Source of the DNA: RGIG6904 sp024680835
GTDB lineage: Bacteria; Bacillota; Clostridia; Lachnospirales; Lachnospiraceae
Reading direction: 5' to 3'
Length of the DNA: 23,206 nucleotides
NCBI GenBank assembly: GCA_024680835.1
Contig: JAILBP010000023.1
Location: 1-23,206 of the forward strand
Under the pieces are notes generated by a model that saw only the letters and a program-made list of their open reading frames with translations, did no database searches and had not been told where the DNA came from. Positions 14,684 to 21,334 of this stretch are shown here, piece by piece; within the stretch, counting starts at the first letter, position 1; every line of letters starts with the position of its first letter. Made by a program: the position numbers and the translations under genes.

Positions 14684-15604
14684 TCATTTCTCATCCGCTT
14701 CTTTGAACTTCATCTTTGCTGAATCATCCAACGGCTCGATCTCATCGCTCTCATAGACCTGAAAATCCTGCCAGATCTGTTCCAGCAGCGTAAGCCTGTC
14801 TGCAACCTCTTCCTGTTTTTCCATGCAGACGGCCATGACCAGCGCATTGATGACGGAAAGCGGTGCCACCAGCGAATCCACTATAGCCGCCATATCGCTG
14901 GGAGCTATAAGATTGCACGACGAATACAGGTTCATTGGTGAATGTACGCTGTCGGTGATGGTGATGATCCTGGCGTTCCTTGTGCTGGCAAATTCAAGCG
15001 CCTTCAAAGTCCTCATGGAATACCTGGGAAAGCTGATACCTACGATAGCATCCTCACTGCCGATATGTAACATCTGCTCAAAAATCTCAGTAGGGCTGGA
15101 TGTGGAGAGTTGCACCACATTATCGAATATCTGTCTCAGATAAAAGGTGAGAAACCCCGCCAGCGGAGCACAGCTTCGGATGCCTATCACATATATGGTC
15201 CTGGCATTTAAAAGCGTGTTCACAGCAGCGTCAAAGGCCTTCTGGTCTATGTGCTCTTCTGTGTATTTGATCTTTTCCGCATCAGCCTTTAAAACCTGAT
15301 CTAATATATTAGACTGGGAAACACGACCGCTGGTTACTTCCATTCGCTGAATTGAGTTCAGTTTATTTTTGACCATGTCCTCAAGAGCATCCTGAAACTG
15401 CGGATAGCCCTTATATCCAAGTGATGTGGCAAACCTCACCACGGTAGATTCGCTGACACCCACTATCTCTCCAAGCTTTGCGGCTGTCAAAAACACTGCC
15501 TTGTCAAAGTTATCGGTTATATAGGTGGCTATCCGTTTCTGCCCCTTGCTCATCTCGCTGTATTTTCTGTTTATACGGCTATTTAACTCGTTGGTATTTG
15601 CCAT
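14684..15604 (-). CDS. MurR/RpiR family transcriptional regulator
   Basis: 306 aa. Seen: an N-terminal HTH_6 domain (residues 1-80; KLGEIVGVSESTVVRFATSLGYKG is the recognition region) and a SIS sugar-isomerase-like domain (about 125-260; IYVIGIRSCAPLAGFL, GISFPRYS, ITDSVHSPMN). Family members usually sense phosphosugars, often amino-sugars from cell-wall turnover. The effector cannot be read here. The ATG at 15604 overlaps the end of the L,D-transpeptidase gene by 26 nt, with GGGGTG about 8 nt upstream, so the two are co-transcribed. The wall-enzyme genes on both sides make a wall-sugar signal plausible, but this is inference. Confidence 0.92.
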   Translation of the reverse strand: MANTNELNSRINRKYSEMSKGQKRIATYITDNFDKAVFLTAAKLGEIVGVSESTVVRFATSLGYKGYPQFQDALEDMVKNKLNSIQRMEVTSGRVSQSNILDQVLKADAEKIKYTEEHIDQKAFDAAVNTLLNARTIYVIGIRSCAPLAGFLTFYLRQIFDNVVQLSTSSPTEIFEQMLHIGSEDAIVGISFPRYSMRTLKALEFASTRNARIITITDSVHSPMNLYSSCNLIAPSDMAAIVDSLVAPLSVINALVMAVCMEKQEEVADRLTLLEQIWQDFQVYESDEIEPLDDSAKMKFKEADEK

Positions 15605-17345
15605 TTATATACACCCCGATCCTACGGTTTAGACCGCAAATGCACACATTCTTTTTATCTGCATACATAACATCTGCCGACACCCCGGTATCCGGTACAT
15701 GATATTCCATAACACTGTTGCCGGCAACAACGTCACCTGATATAGAATCTCCTGATACGGTATTGCCCGACACCCCATTCCCGGATACCGTGTTACCAGA
15801 TACCGAGTTTCCGGATACCGTGTTACCAGATACCGAGTTTCCGGATACCGAATCTCCCGATACCGAATCTCCCGATACCGCATCGCCGGACACTGTATTG
15901 CCTGACACGGAATCTCCCGATACCACTATGAGTTTCCTCGAAGCTTCCGACTTCTGTTTTTTCTTCGTTATCTGGCTTTTCTTCGGAGATACGGCCTTGT
16001 ATTTTAGCCTGTACTCACCCGTACCCGGGATCTTGAATTTCATACCGGATAGAATATTGTATAATTCACCATCGGGTGCCGAGATCTCTATGAGAGTTTC
16101 CTGTGTTATATCAACACCCGATTCGGAAAAAACCTGTTCATCCCCCAAAAGCTCATCAAATGTCAGCTTTTTAACAGAGATATCATACTGAAGATCTGCC
16201 CAGCCGGACTCACTCACATGCAGAGGCTTTATATCCTCAACGCAATTGACGTATAAAGTCTTTTTCTTTTTCAGGAAGGAATCCGGATCTATCACAAAAT
16301 ACTGTATCTTGTAAACACCGATCTTATCAAAGACATATTTTTTGTTCTTGGTGGAATAAAGCTCATAGCTCTCCGAATCCGGCGCTTTCACATAGATATC
16401 AAGAGACTTTTTGATATCCTTGCCTGCACTGCCCAAAACCCTGACATCTTTCATGAATTTAAGGCCGGTACCTATCTCCTTCGTGATGACTGTGCCGTTC
16501 TCCACACCGTCAATCTTGGGATTTGCGGGCTTCTTAACAGTGTAGGTCACTGTCTTCTCTGCTGTCCTGCCAAAGGAATCCAGCACCGAAAAAGTAACCT
16601 TATATTTTCCGGGAGTAAAGGTGTCAACATAACCACTGGTCTTAACCCATGATGTGCAGTCGAAATCACCGGAATCGACTGCCGTCATGTTGTTCTCGGT
16701 CTTGAAATCCGCACCGTACTTTAACTTCTTGTTAGTCACTGTGATCTTGGGAGTTGTATGACCGGTCTTGAAAGGGTTGTTCTCATCCGGATCTGTCGGA
16801 TCCCAGCCCATTCGGCTCGAAGTGCTGACCGATATGGTCTTTGGTTTTCCCAGAGGATCATCTTCTGCGGTTCCCTCGAAAATGTTCACCGGCGTGCCCT
16901 TTTCACAATTATCATAGATCCAGATCGCTGCCGCAGCCGTGAGCCTCACACATCCGTGGCTTGCCTTGGAACCCAGCTTGTTGTATCCGTAGGTCGTCTG
17001 GGTAGACTTATCCCCACAGGTATAGTACCATACGGGATGAAATAGTATACCCGTGGTGATACGGCTGCAATACTGACCGTAGCAGTCCCCGAAGAGCACA
17101 TGCCACTTGTATTTATCACCTATCTTATAATTGCCGTTCGGTGTGTTATTGCCTGTTCCCACAGAGCAGGTAAACGCCACCTCCGGCGTATCATCAGACG
17201 TGTTATATACCGTCACTACATTCGTATTCTTATTTACCTTGATATAATACTTTGTCGCTGCCTTGACCTGATGTAAGTTGATCACAGGGATCATCAGGAT
17301 AAAAGCTATGCAAAATGCCAATAATCTTCTAAATTTCTTTTTCAT
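15579..17345 (-). CDS. Secreted L,D-transpeptidase (YkuD) with Ig-like segments and a VSGN pentapeptide tail
   Basis: 588 aa. Seen: a signal peptide (residues 1-30); a YkuD catalytic domain (about 32-165) with His103, His130 and the nucleophile Cys132 in SHGCVRL; two or three Ig-like/beta-rich segments (about 195-450; GKYKVTFSVLDSFGRTAEKTVTYTV); 14 tandem pentapeptides VSG(N/D)(S/T/A); then a 45-residue tail. YkuD enzymes form 3-3 crosslinks in peptidoglycan or attach proteins to it. No LPXTG or hydrophobic anchor follows, so retention may be through the wall itself. ATG 17345 gives an ideal signal peptide although no good SD is visible. The 3' end overlaps the RpiR gene by 26 nt. Confidence 0.9.
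   Translation of the reverse strand: MKKKFRRLLAFCIAFILMIPVINLHQVKAATKYYIKVNKNTNVVTVYNTSDDTPEVAFTCSVGTGNNTPNGNYKIGDKYKWHVLFGDCYGQYCSRITTGILFHPVWYYTCGDKSTQTTYGYNKLGSKASHGCVRLTAAAAIWIYDNCEKGTPVNIFEGTAEDDPLGKPKTISVSTSSRMGWDPTDPDENNPFKTGHTTPKITVTNKKLKYGADFKTENNMTAVDSGDFDCTSWVKTSGYVDTFTPGKYKVTFSVLDSFGRTAEKTVTYTVKKPANPKIDGVENGTVITKEIGTGLKFMKDVRVLGSAGKDIKKSLDIYVKAPDSESYELYSTKNKKYVFDKIGVYKIQYFVIDPDSFLKKKKTLYVNCVEDIKPLHVSESGWADLQYDISVKKLTFDELLGDEQVFSESGVDITQETLIEISAPDGELYNILSGMKFKIPGTGEYRLKYKAVSPKKSQITKKKQKSEASRKLIVVSGDSVSGNTVSGDAVSGDSVSGDSVSGNSVSGNTVSGNSVSGNTVSGNGVSGNTVSGDSISGDVVAGNSVMEYHVPDTGVSADVMYADKKNVCICGLNRRIGVYINGKYQRVK
15714..15923 (-). repeat. 15-bp coding repeat array encoding 14 VSGN-type pentapeptides
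   Basis: Fourteen units of 15 bp encode V/I-S/A-G-N/D-S/T/A/G/V in register from 15923 to 15714. DNA identity is highest in the centre, where a 30-bp double unit at about 15791-15850 is duplicated exactly, which points to recent slippage or unequal crossing-over. Unit number is likely to vary between strains. Confidence 0.9.
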
Positions 17346-17374
17346 GAATCTATCAAACCATTTTTGTTATATTT

Positions 17375-17523
17375 ACTTCGCCTTCGGCTTTTTCTCGTTA
17401 AGATTTATCAAATCCGATGACACTAAATTCGCTCTTCGCTCCGCTCGACCTCATTAAGTGTCCCTGTATGGGTAAATCTAAACTCCAACTTCGCCTCCGG
17501 CTCGTTCTCGTTAAGATTTACCA
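17375..17523. repeat. Composite intergenic repeat upstream of the L,D-transpeptidase gene
   Basis: Two 36-bp direct repeats, 17375-17410 and 17488-17523 (32 of 36 identical), flank an imperfect palindrome: AGATTTA (17401-17407) pairs with TAAATCT (17473-17479), and GACACTAA with TTAAGTGTC nearer the centre, around a CGCTCTTCGCTCCGCTCG core. This looks like a dispersed intergenic element rather than a gene. It takes up most of the 236-bp gap. Confidence 0.75.
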
Positions 17524-17529
17524 CAATAT

Positions 17530-17561
17530 TATAGTGAACGGACCGGGGTCCGTTCACTATA
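17530..17561. repeat. Perfect 15-bp dyad with a 2-bp centre after the OadA-type gene
   Basis: TATAGTGAACGGACC (17530-17544) is exactly complementary to 17547-17561, separated by GG. It lies 20 bp past the stop codon of the OadA-type gene. No T-run follows on either strand (AATATT on the minus strand), so it is either a weak terminator or stem, a dispersed repeat, or a protein-binding dyad. Confidence 0.8.
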
Positions 17562-17581
17562 GAAATAAACTGTATTACGTC

Positions 17582-18982
17582 TTATACAGGATATGCTCCG
17601 TTTTTGGTGTCAGCTTTATTCATGTCAACACCGGTATCCTGTGCATCCCTGTACTTGAAGAATTCGGTAGCAACCTGCGGGAACAGCGCGTATGACAGAA
17701 CATCCTCATCCTGTCTCTTATACTGTGCCATCTCCTTCTCGAATTTCTCAAGTCCCGGCTCTAAGAGATCTGCCGGTCTGCAGGTGATAGCCTTATCCTT
17801 GTCAGCACCGAGAACCTTATCCACAACCTCGGGATTGAAAGGCTTAACAGTCTGACCGTATTTTCCTAACAGGATATCCTTGGTCTCTTTTGAAGTAACC
17901 TTGTAACGCTCTCCCATGAGAACGTTCAGAACAGCCTGTGTACCCACGATCTGTGAAGAAGGTGTTACAAGCGGCGGCTCACCAAGGTCTTTACGCACTC
18001 TTGGAACCTCCTTCAGCACCTCGTCATATTTGTCCTCAGCACCCTGCTCCTTGAGCTGCGAAACAAGGTTGGAGAGCATTCCGCCCGGAACCTGGTATTT
18101 CAGTGTACGGATGTTCACACCCAGCACCTTCGGATTCAGAAGTCCGCTCTTAAGTGCCTCCTCACGGATAGGTGCAAAGTAATCACATATCTCACAGAGA
18201 AGATCCAGATCCAGTCCCGTGTCATAAGGTGTACCCTCAAAAGCCTTTACCATAACCTCTGTAGCAGGCTGTGATGTTCCAAGTGCTAACGGGCTCATAG
18301 CCGTATCTATAATGTCTACACCTGCCTCAACAGCCTTCATGTATGTCATTGAAGCAACGCCCGATGTGTAATGTGTATGAAGATCTATCGGAAGCTTTGT
18401 AGCACTCTTTAATGCCTTTACCAGCTCCTCTGCCTTTGTCGGCACCAGAAGACCTGCCATATCCTTGATACAGATGGAATCCGCACCCATATCCTCAATC
18501 TTCTTGGCAGTGTTCATCCAGTAATCGAGAGTATATGCATCACCCAGAGTATATGACAGCGCTACCTGTGCATGACCCTTTTCCTTTTTGGTGGCCTTCA
18601 CAGCCGTCTGTAGATTTCTGACATCATTAAGACAGTCAAAGATACGGATAACATCTATACCATTGGCTATTGATTTTTGTACAAAATATTCCACAACATC
18701 ATCCGGATACTGGCTGTAGCCCAGAATATTCTGTCCTCTGAAGAGCATCTGAAGCTTGGTGTTCTTGAAGCCGTCACGAAGCTTTCTCAGTCTCTCCCAA
18801 GGATCTTCCTTCAGGAAGCGGAGGCATGCATCGAAAGTCGCACCGCCCCAGCACTCTACTGCGTTATATCCGACTTTATCCATCTTGTCGATGATGGGCA
18901 GCATCTGCTCTGTCGTCATACGGGTTGCGATCAGGGACTGATGAGCATCACGCAGGATGGTTTCGTTTATTTTTACTCCCAT
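17582..18982 (-). CDS. oadA: OadA/5S-type carboxyltransferase (oxaloacetate decarboxylase alpha or pyruvate carboxylase subunit B-like)
   Basis: 466 aa, lacking the C-terminal biotinyl domain of many OadA proteins; the carrier is a separate gene here. It moves CO2 between oxaloacetate/pyruvate and biotin. Seen: the TIM-barrel start LRDAHQSLIATRM (Asp12), ECWGGATFDACLRFL, Lys173 in CIKDMAGLL (the expected carboxylated metal ligand), and His202/His204 in DLHTHYTSG. Residues 300-430 form the conserved carboxyltransferase tail (YQVPGGMLSNL). The ATG at 18982 follows AAGGAG with a 7-nt spacer; the gap to the beta-subunit gene is 27 bp. It ends the decarboxylase operon. Direction (decarboxylation versus carboxylation) cannot be read from sequence. 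Confidence 0.93.
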   Translation of the reverse strand: MGVKINETILRDAHQSLIATRMTTEQMLPIIDKMDKVGYNAVECWGGATFDACLRFLKEDPWERLRKLRDGFKNTKLQMLFRGQNILGYSQYPDDVVEYFVQKSIANGIDVIRIFDCLNDVRNLQTAVKATKKEKGHAQVALSYTLGDAYTLDYWMNTAKKIEDMGADSICIKDMAGLLVPTKAEELVKALKSATKLPIDLHTHYTSGVASMTYMKAVEAGVDIIDTAMSPLALGTSQPATEVMVKAFEGTPYDTGLDLDLLCEICDYFAPIREEALKSGLLNPKVLGVNIRTLKYQVPGGMLSNLVSQLKEQGAEDKYDEVLKEVPRVRKDLGEPPLVTPSSQIVGTQAVLNVLMGERYKVTSKETKDILLGKYGQTVKPFNPEVVDKVLGADKDKAITCRPADLLEPGLEKFEKEMAQYKRQDEDVLSYALFPQVATEFFKYRDAQDTGVDMNKADTKNGAYPV

Positions 18983-19009
18983 TGTTTTTCTCCTTAAAAT
19001 ATTAAATTT

Positions 19010-20158
19010 TTAGATACCGAATATAGCCATAAACGTGCCCGCTGCGACCGCGGTACCTATAACACCCGCGACATTGGGTCCCATTGCGTGCATCAGCAGG
19101 AAGTTTGTAGGATCCTCCTCTGCACCCACCTTCTGTGAAACCCTGGCAGCCATAGGAACGGCCGATACTCCGGCAGAACCGATGAGCGGATTGATCTTGC
19201 CTCTTGTGATCAGGCAGAGCAGTTTTCCGAGCAGAACGCCTGCAGCGGTACCGAAAGCAAATGCTATGATACCCAACAGCACGATCTTAAGAGTAGAAAC
19301 CTTAAGGAATGCCTCAGCGCTGGTAGAAGCACCAACGGAAGTACCCAGCAATATAACAACGATATACATGAGAGCGTTTGATGCTGTCTCCTGAAGCTGA
19401 CGTACAACGCCGGACTCCCTGAAGAGGTTACCCAGCATCAGCATACCTACCAGAGGTGCTGTGGTGGGCAGTATCAAACATACCACGATGGTAACGATAA
19501 TGGGGAACAGAATCCTCTCAAGCTTTGAAACAGGTCTCAGTTCCTTCATCTTGATAGCTCTCTCCTTTTTGGTGGTGAGAAGCTTCATGATAGGCGGCTG
19601 GATGATAGGCACGAGCGACATGTATGTATAAGCCGCTACGGCGATGGGTCCCATCAACTCTGTCTGTCCCAGCTTTCCTGCCAGAAATATTGATGTGGGA
19701 CCGTCAGCACCACCTATGATGGAGATGGCTGCCGCTGCCTTATCATTGAATCCGAGAAAGATTGCGATAAAGTAAGCAATGTAAATACCGAACTGAGCGG
19801 CTGCTCCCAACAGGAAACTGATGGGATTTGCGATCAGCGGTCCGAAGTCGGTCATAGCACCTACGCCTAAGAATATCAGGGACGGCAGTATCGACCACTC
19901 GTCGAGAAGATAAAAATAATGCAGTAATCCGCCAACACCATTTGATGTCTCCTCCGGAGAAGCCATTATATCCGGATAAATATTGACAAGCAGCATTCCG
20001 AAAGCGATGGGCACGAGCAGCAACGGCTCGTATCCGCACTTGATAGCCAGAAACAGGAAAACGCAGGCTATCAGTATCATCAGATAATTGCCCCATGTCA
20101 GATTAAAGAAGGCCGTCTGGTGTATGAGATTACTCATTGTATCAACAATGTAATCCAT
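19010..20158 (-). CDS. Sodium-translocating decarboxylase beta subunit (OadB/MmdB/GcdB family)
   Basis: 382 aa, usual length, with about 9-11 hydrophobic segments. This subunit decarboxylates carboxybiotin and exports sodium ions. Signature motifs: GAMTDFGPLIANP, with the ion-binding and catalytic Asp, GGADGPTSIFLAGKLG, and NPLIGSAGVSAVPMAARVSQ near the C-terminus with HAMGPNVAGVIG. The ATG at 20158 follows AGGAGGACACC. Sequence cannot separate OadB, MmdB and GcdB; because it lies with both an MmdA-like and an OadA-like subunit I leave the substrate open. Confidence 0.96.
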   Translation of the reverse strand: MDYIVDTMSNLIHQTAFFNLTWGNYLMILIACVFLFLAIKCGYEPLLLVPIAFGMLLVNIYPDIMASPEETSNGVGGLLHYFYLLDEWSILPSLIFLGVGAMTDFGPLIANPISFLLGAAAQFGIYIAYFIAIFLGFNDKAAAAISIIGGADGPTSIFLAGKLGQTELMGPIAVAAYTYMSLVPIIQPPIMKLLTTKKERAIKMKELRPVSKLERILFPIIVTIVVCLILPTTAPLVGMLMLGNLFRESGVVRQLQETASNALMYIVVILLGTSVGASTSAEAFLKVSTLKIVLLGIIAFAFGTAAGVLLGKLLCLITRGKINPLIGSAGVSAVPMAARVSQKVGAEEDPTNFLLMHAMGPNVAGVIGTAVAAGTFMAIFGI

Positions 20159-20172
20159 GGTGTCCTCCTGTC

Positions 20173-20541
20173 TTAATTCATAGTAGCAAGTGTTGCACCG
20201 CTGGCAACCTCATCACCCTTTGCAACATCGATGGATGCGATAACGCCATCCTGGGGCGCTACAACCGGAAGCTCCATCTTCATAGCCTCAAGTGTCAGTA
20301 TTGTGTCGCCTCTCTTTACGCTCTGTCCTACAGAAGCGTCAATAGAGAAGATCTTACCTGTAGACTGTGCTGTCACTACGATAGCACCTGCCCCTGACGG
20401 TGCTGCTGCCTTGGGTGCCGGAGCTGCTGCCGCAACAGGCGCCGCTGCTGCAACCGGTACTGCGGGAGCAGAGCCTGCGCCCTTCTCCTCTACTGTTACA
20501 TCATAAACATTTCCATTTACAGTGATAGTATAATTTTTCAT
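20173..20541 (-). CDS. Biotin carboxyl carrier protein of the decarboxylase (MmdC/GcdC type)
   Basis: 122 aa from ATG 20541, preferred over the adjacent ATG at 20544 because GGAGG then has a 6-nt spacer. Seen: a short N-terminal segment (residues 1-22), an Ala/Pro-rich flexible linker (23-50), and a biotinyl domain (52-122) with the biotin-accepting Lys88 in EAMKMELPV. It shuttles the carboxyl group from the carboxyltransferase(s) to the membrane beta subunit. It sits between the gamma and beta genes with short gaps of about 14 bp, so the operon is compact. Confidence 0.95.
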   Translation of the reverse strand: MKNYTITVNGNVYDVTVEEKGAGSAPAVPVAAAAPVAAAAPAPKAAAPSGAGAIVVTAQSTGKIFSIDASVGQSVKRGDTILTLEAMKMELPVVAPQDGVIASIDVAKGDEVASGATLATMN

Positions 20542-20555
20542 CATTAACCTCCGAT

Positions 20556-21326
20556 TTATCTGCGCTTAATAGATCTTACTACAAAGGAATCCGTATCATC
20601 GCCGGTGGCAGCAGCTATCGCAGCCGCTATGACTGCTATAAGCTCTGTATCTGCAACTGCCGGTGCATTCTGCTCGGCTGACTCACGCTGTGATATCTGC
20701 TCCACAAAATCCGGTGTTTCTGTCTTGTCTTCTTTCTTTTGTGTCATGGCCTTTTCGATGACATTTACGTACTTGAAAAGACTGATCAGTATGATCATGA
20801 GAGCCAGTACCACGAATACAGTACCTACTCCCATCAGAGTATTCATACCGGCTCTTGCCATAACCTCAGAGAGACTCTGCTTTACTTCAACGTGCTGTCT
20901 CAAAAAGAAATCACTTGTTTTGGTTGCTTCGTTTGTAACTATCTCAAACTCAAGCTTTTCGTTCTCGAAATCGATAACCTGTATCGCGTCGATAACACCT
21001 TCGTTTTCATTGATGGTGAACTCTCCGAAACCTACATATTCACCGAGTGAGGGCTGTTCGTTGATCCAGAATTCATATATATCAGCAACTGAATCCATTC
21101 CCTGCTCTCTGTAAAAATCCACTGCATCAAGGAGAGTTGCGGGTTCTACAGCCGTAAAGCTCTCCAGGAATATATCCTGCAGCTGTTTCTGCCATTCAGA
21201 CGCCGGAACTCCTCCATATGTCTGCTCGTCCGCGGCGAATACCGTCATAACGCTGCACGATAAAAACATCATGCATACCGCGAGAAGAGACACCCGGCGA
21301 ACAAAGACTTTTATCTTTTTTCCCAT
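20556..21326 (-). CDS. OadG-like gamma subunit with an N-terminal extracytoplasmic domain
   Basis: 256 aa, much longer than the usual 80-130 aa of OadG/MmdD. Seen: a signal peptide or first helix with a likely cleavage after VFA (about residue 31); an extracytoplasmic domain (about 32-155) that I cannot name; an OadG-type membrane helix (about 162-186; GVGTVFVVLALMIILISLF); and a cytoplasmic tail ending in ELIAVIAAAIAAATG, the typical OadG C-terminus. Gamma subunits hold the complex together at the membrane. The added outer domain is of unknown role. The ATG at 21326 follows AGGAGGCAGT, 8 bp after the MmdA-like gene. Confidence 0.88.
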   Translation of the reverse strand: MGKKIKVFVRRVSLLAVCMMFLSCSVMTVFAADEQTYGGVPASEWQKQLQDIFLESFTAVEPATLLDAVDFYREQGMDSVADIYEFWINEQPSLGEYVGFGEFTINENEGVIDAIQVIDFENEKLEFEIVTNEATKTSDFFLRQHVEVKQSLSEVMARAGMNTLMGVGTVFVVLALMIILISLFKYVNVIEKAMTQKKEDKTETPDFVEQISQRESAEQNAPAVADTELIAVIAAAIAAATGDDTDSFVVRSIKRR

Positions 21327-21334
21327 ACTGCCTC

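Noticed and set aside
15718..16191. Plus-strand frame with a repeating FPDTVLPDTE pattern
   Set aside because: This is only the complement of the VSGN-encoding 15-bp repeats in the L,D-transpeptidase gene.
17530..17561. Perfect dyad called as a standard terminator
   Set aside because: No T-tract follows on either strand and the loop is only two bases, so I list it as a repeat with unknown role.
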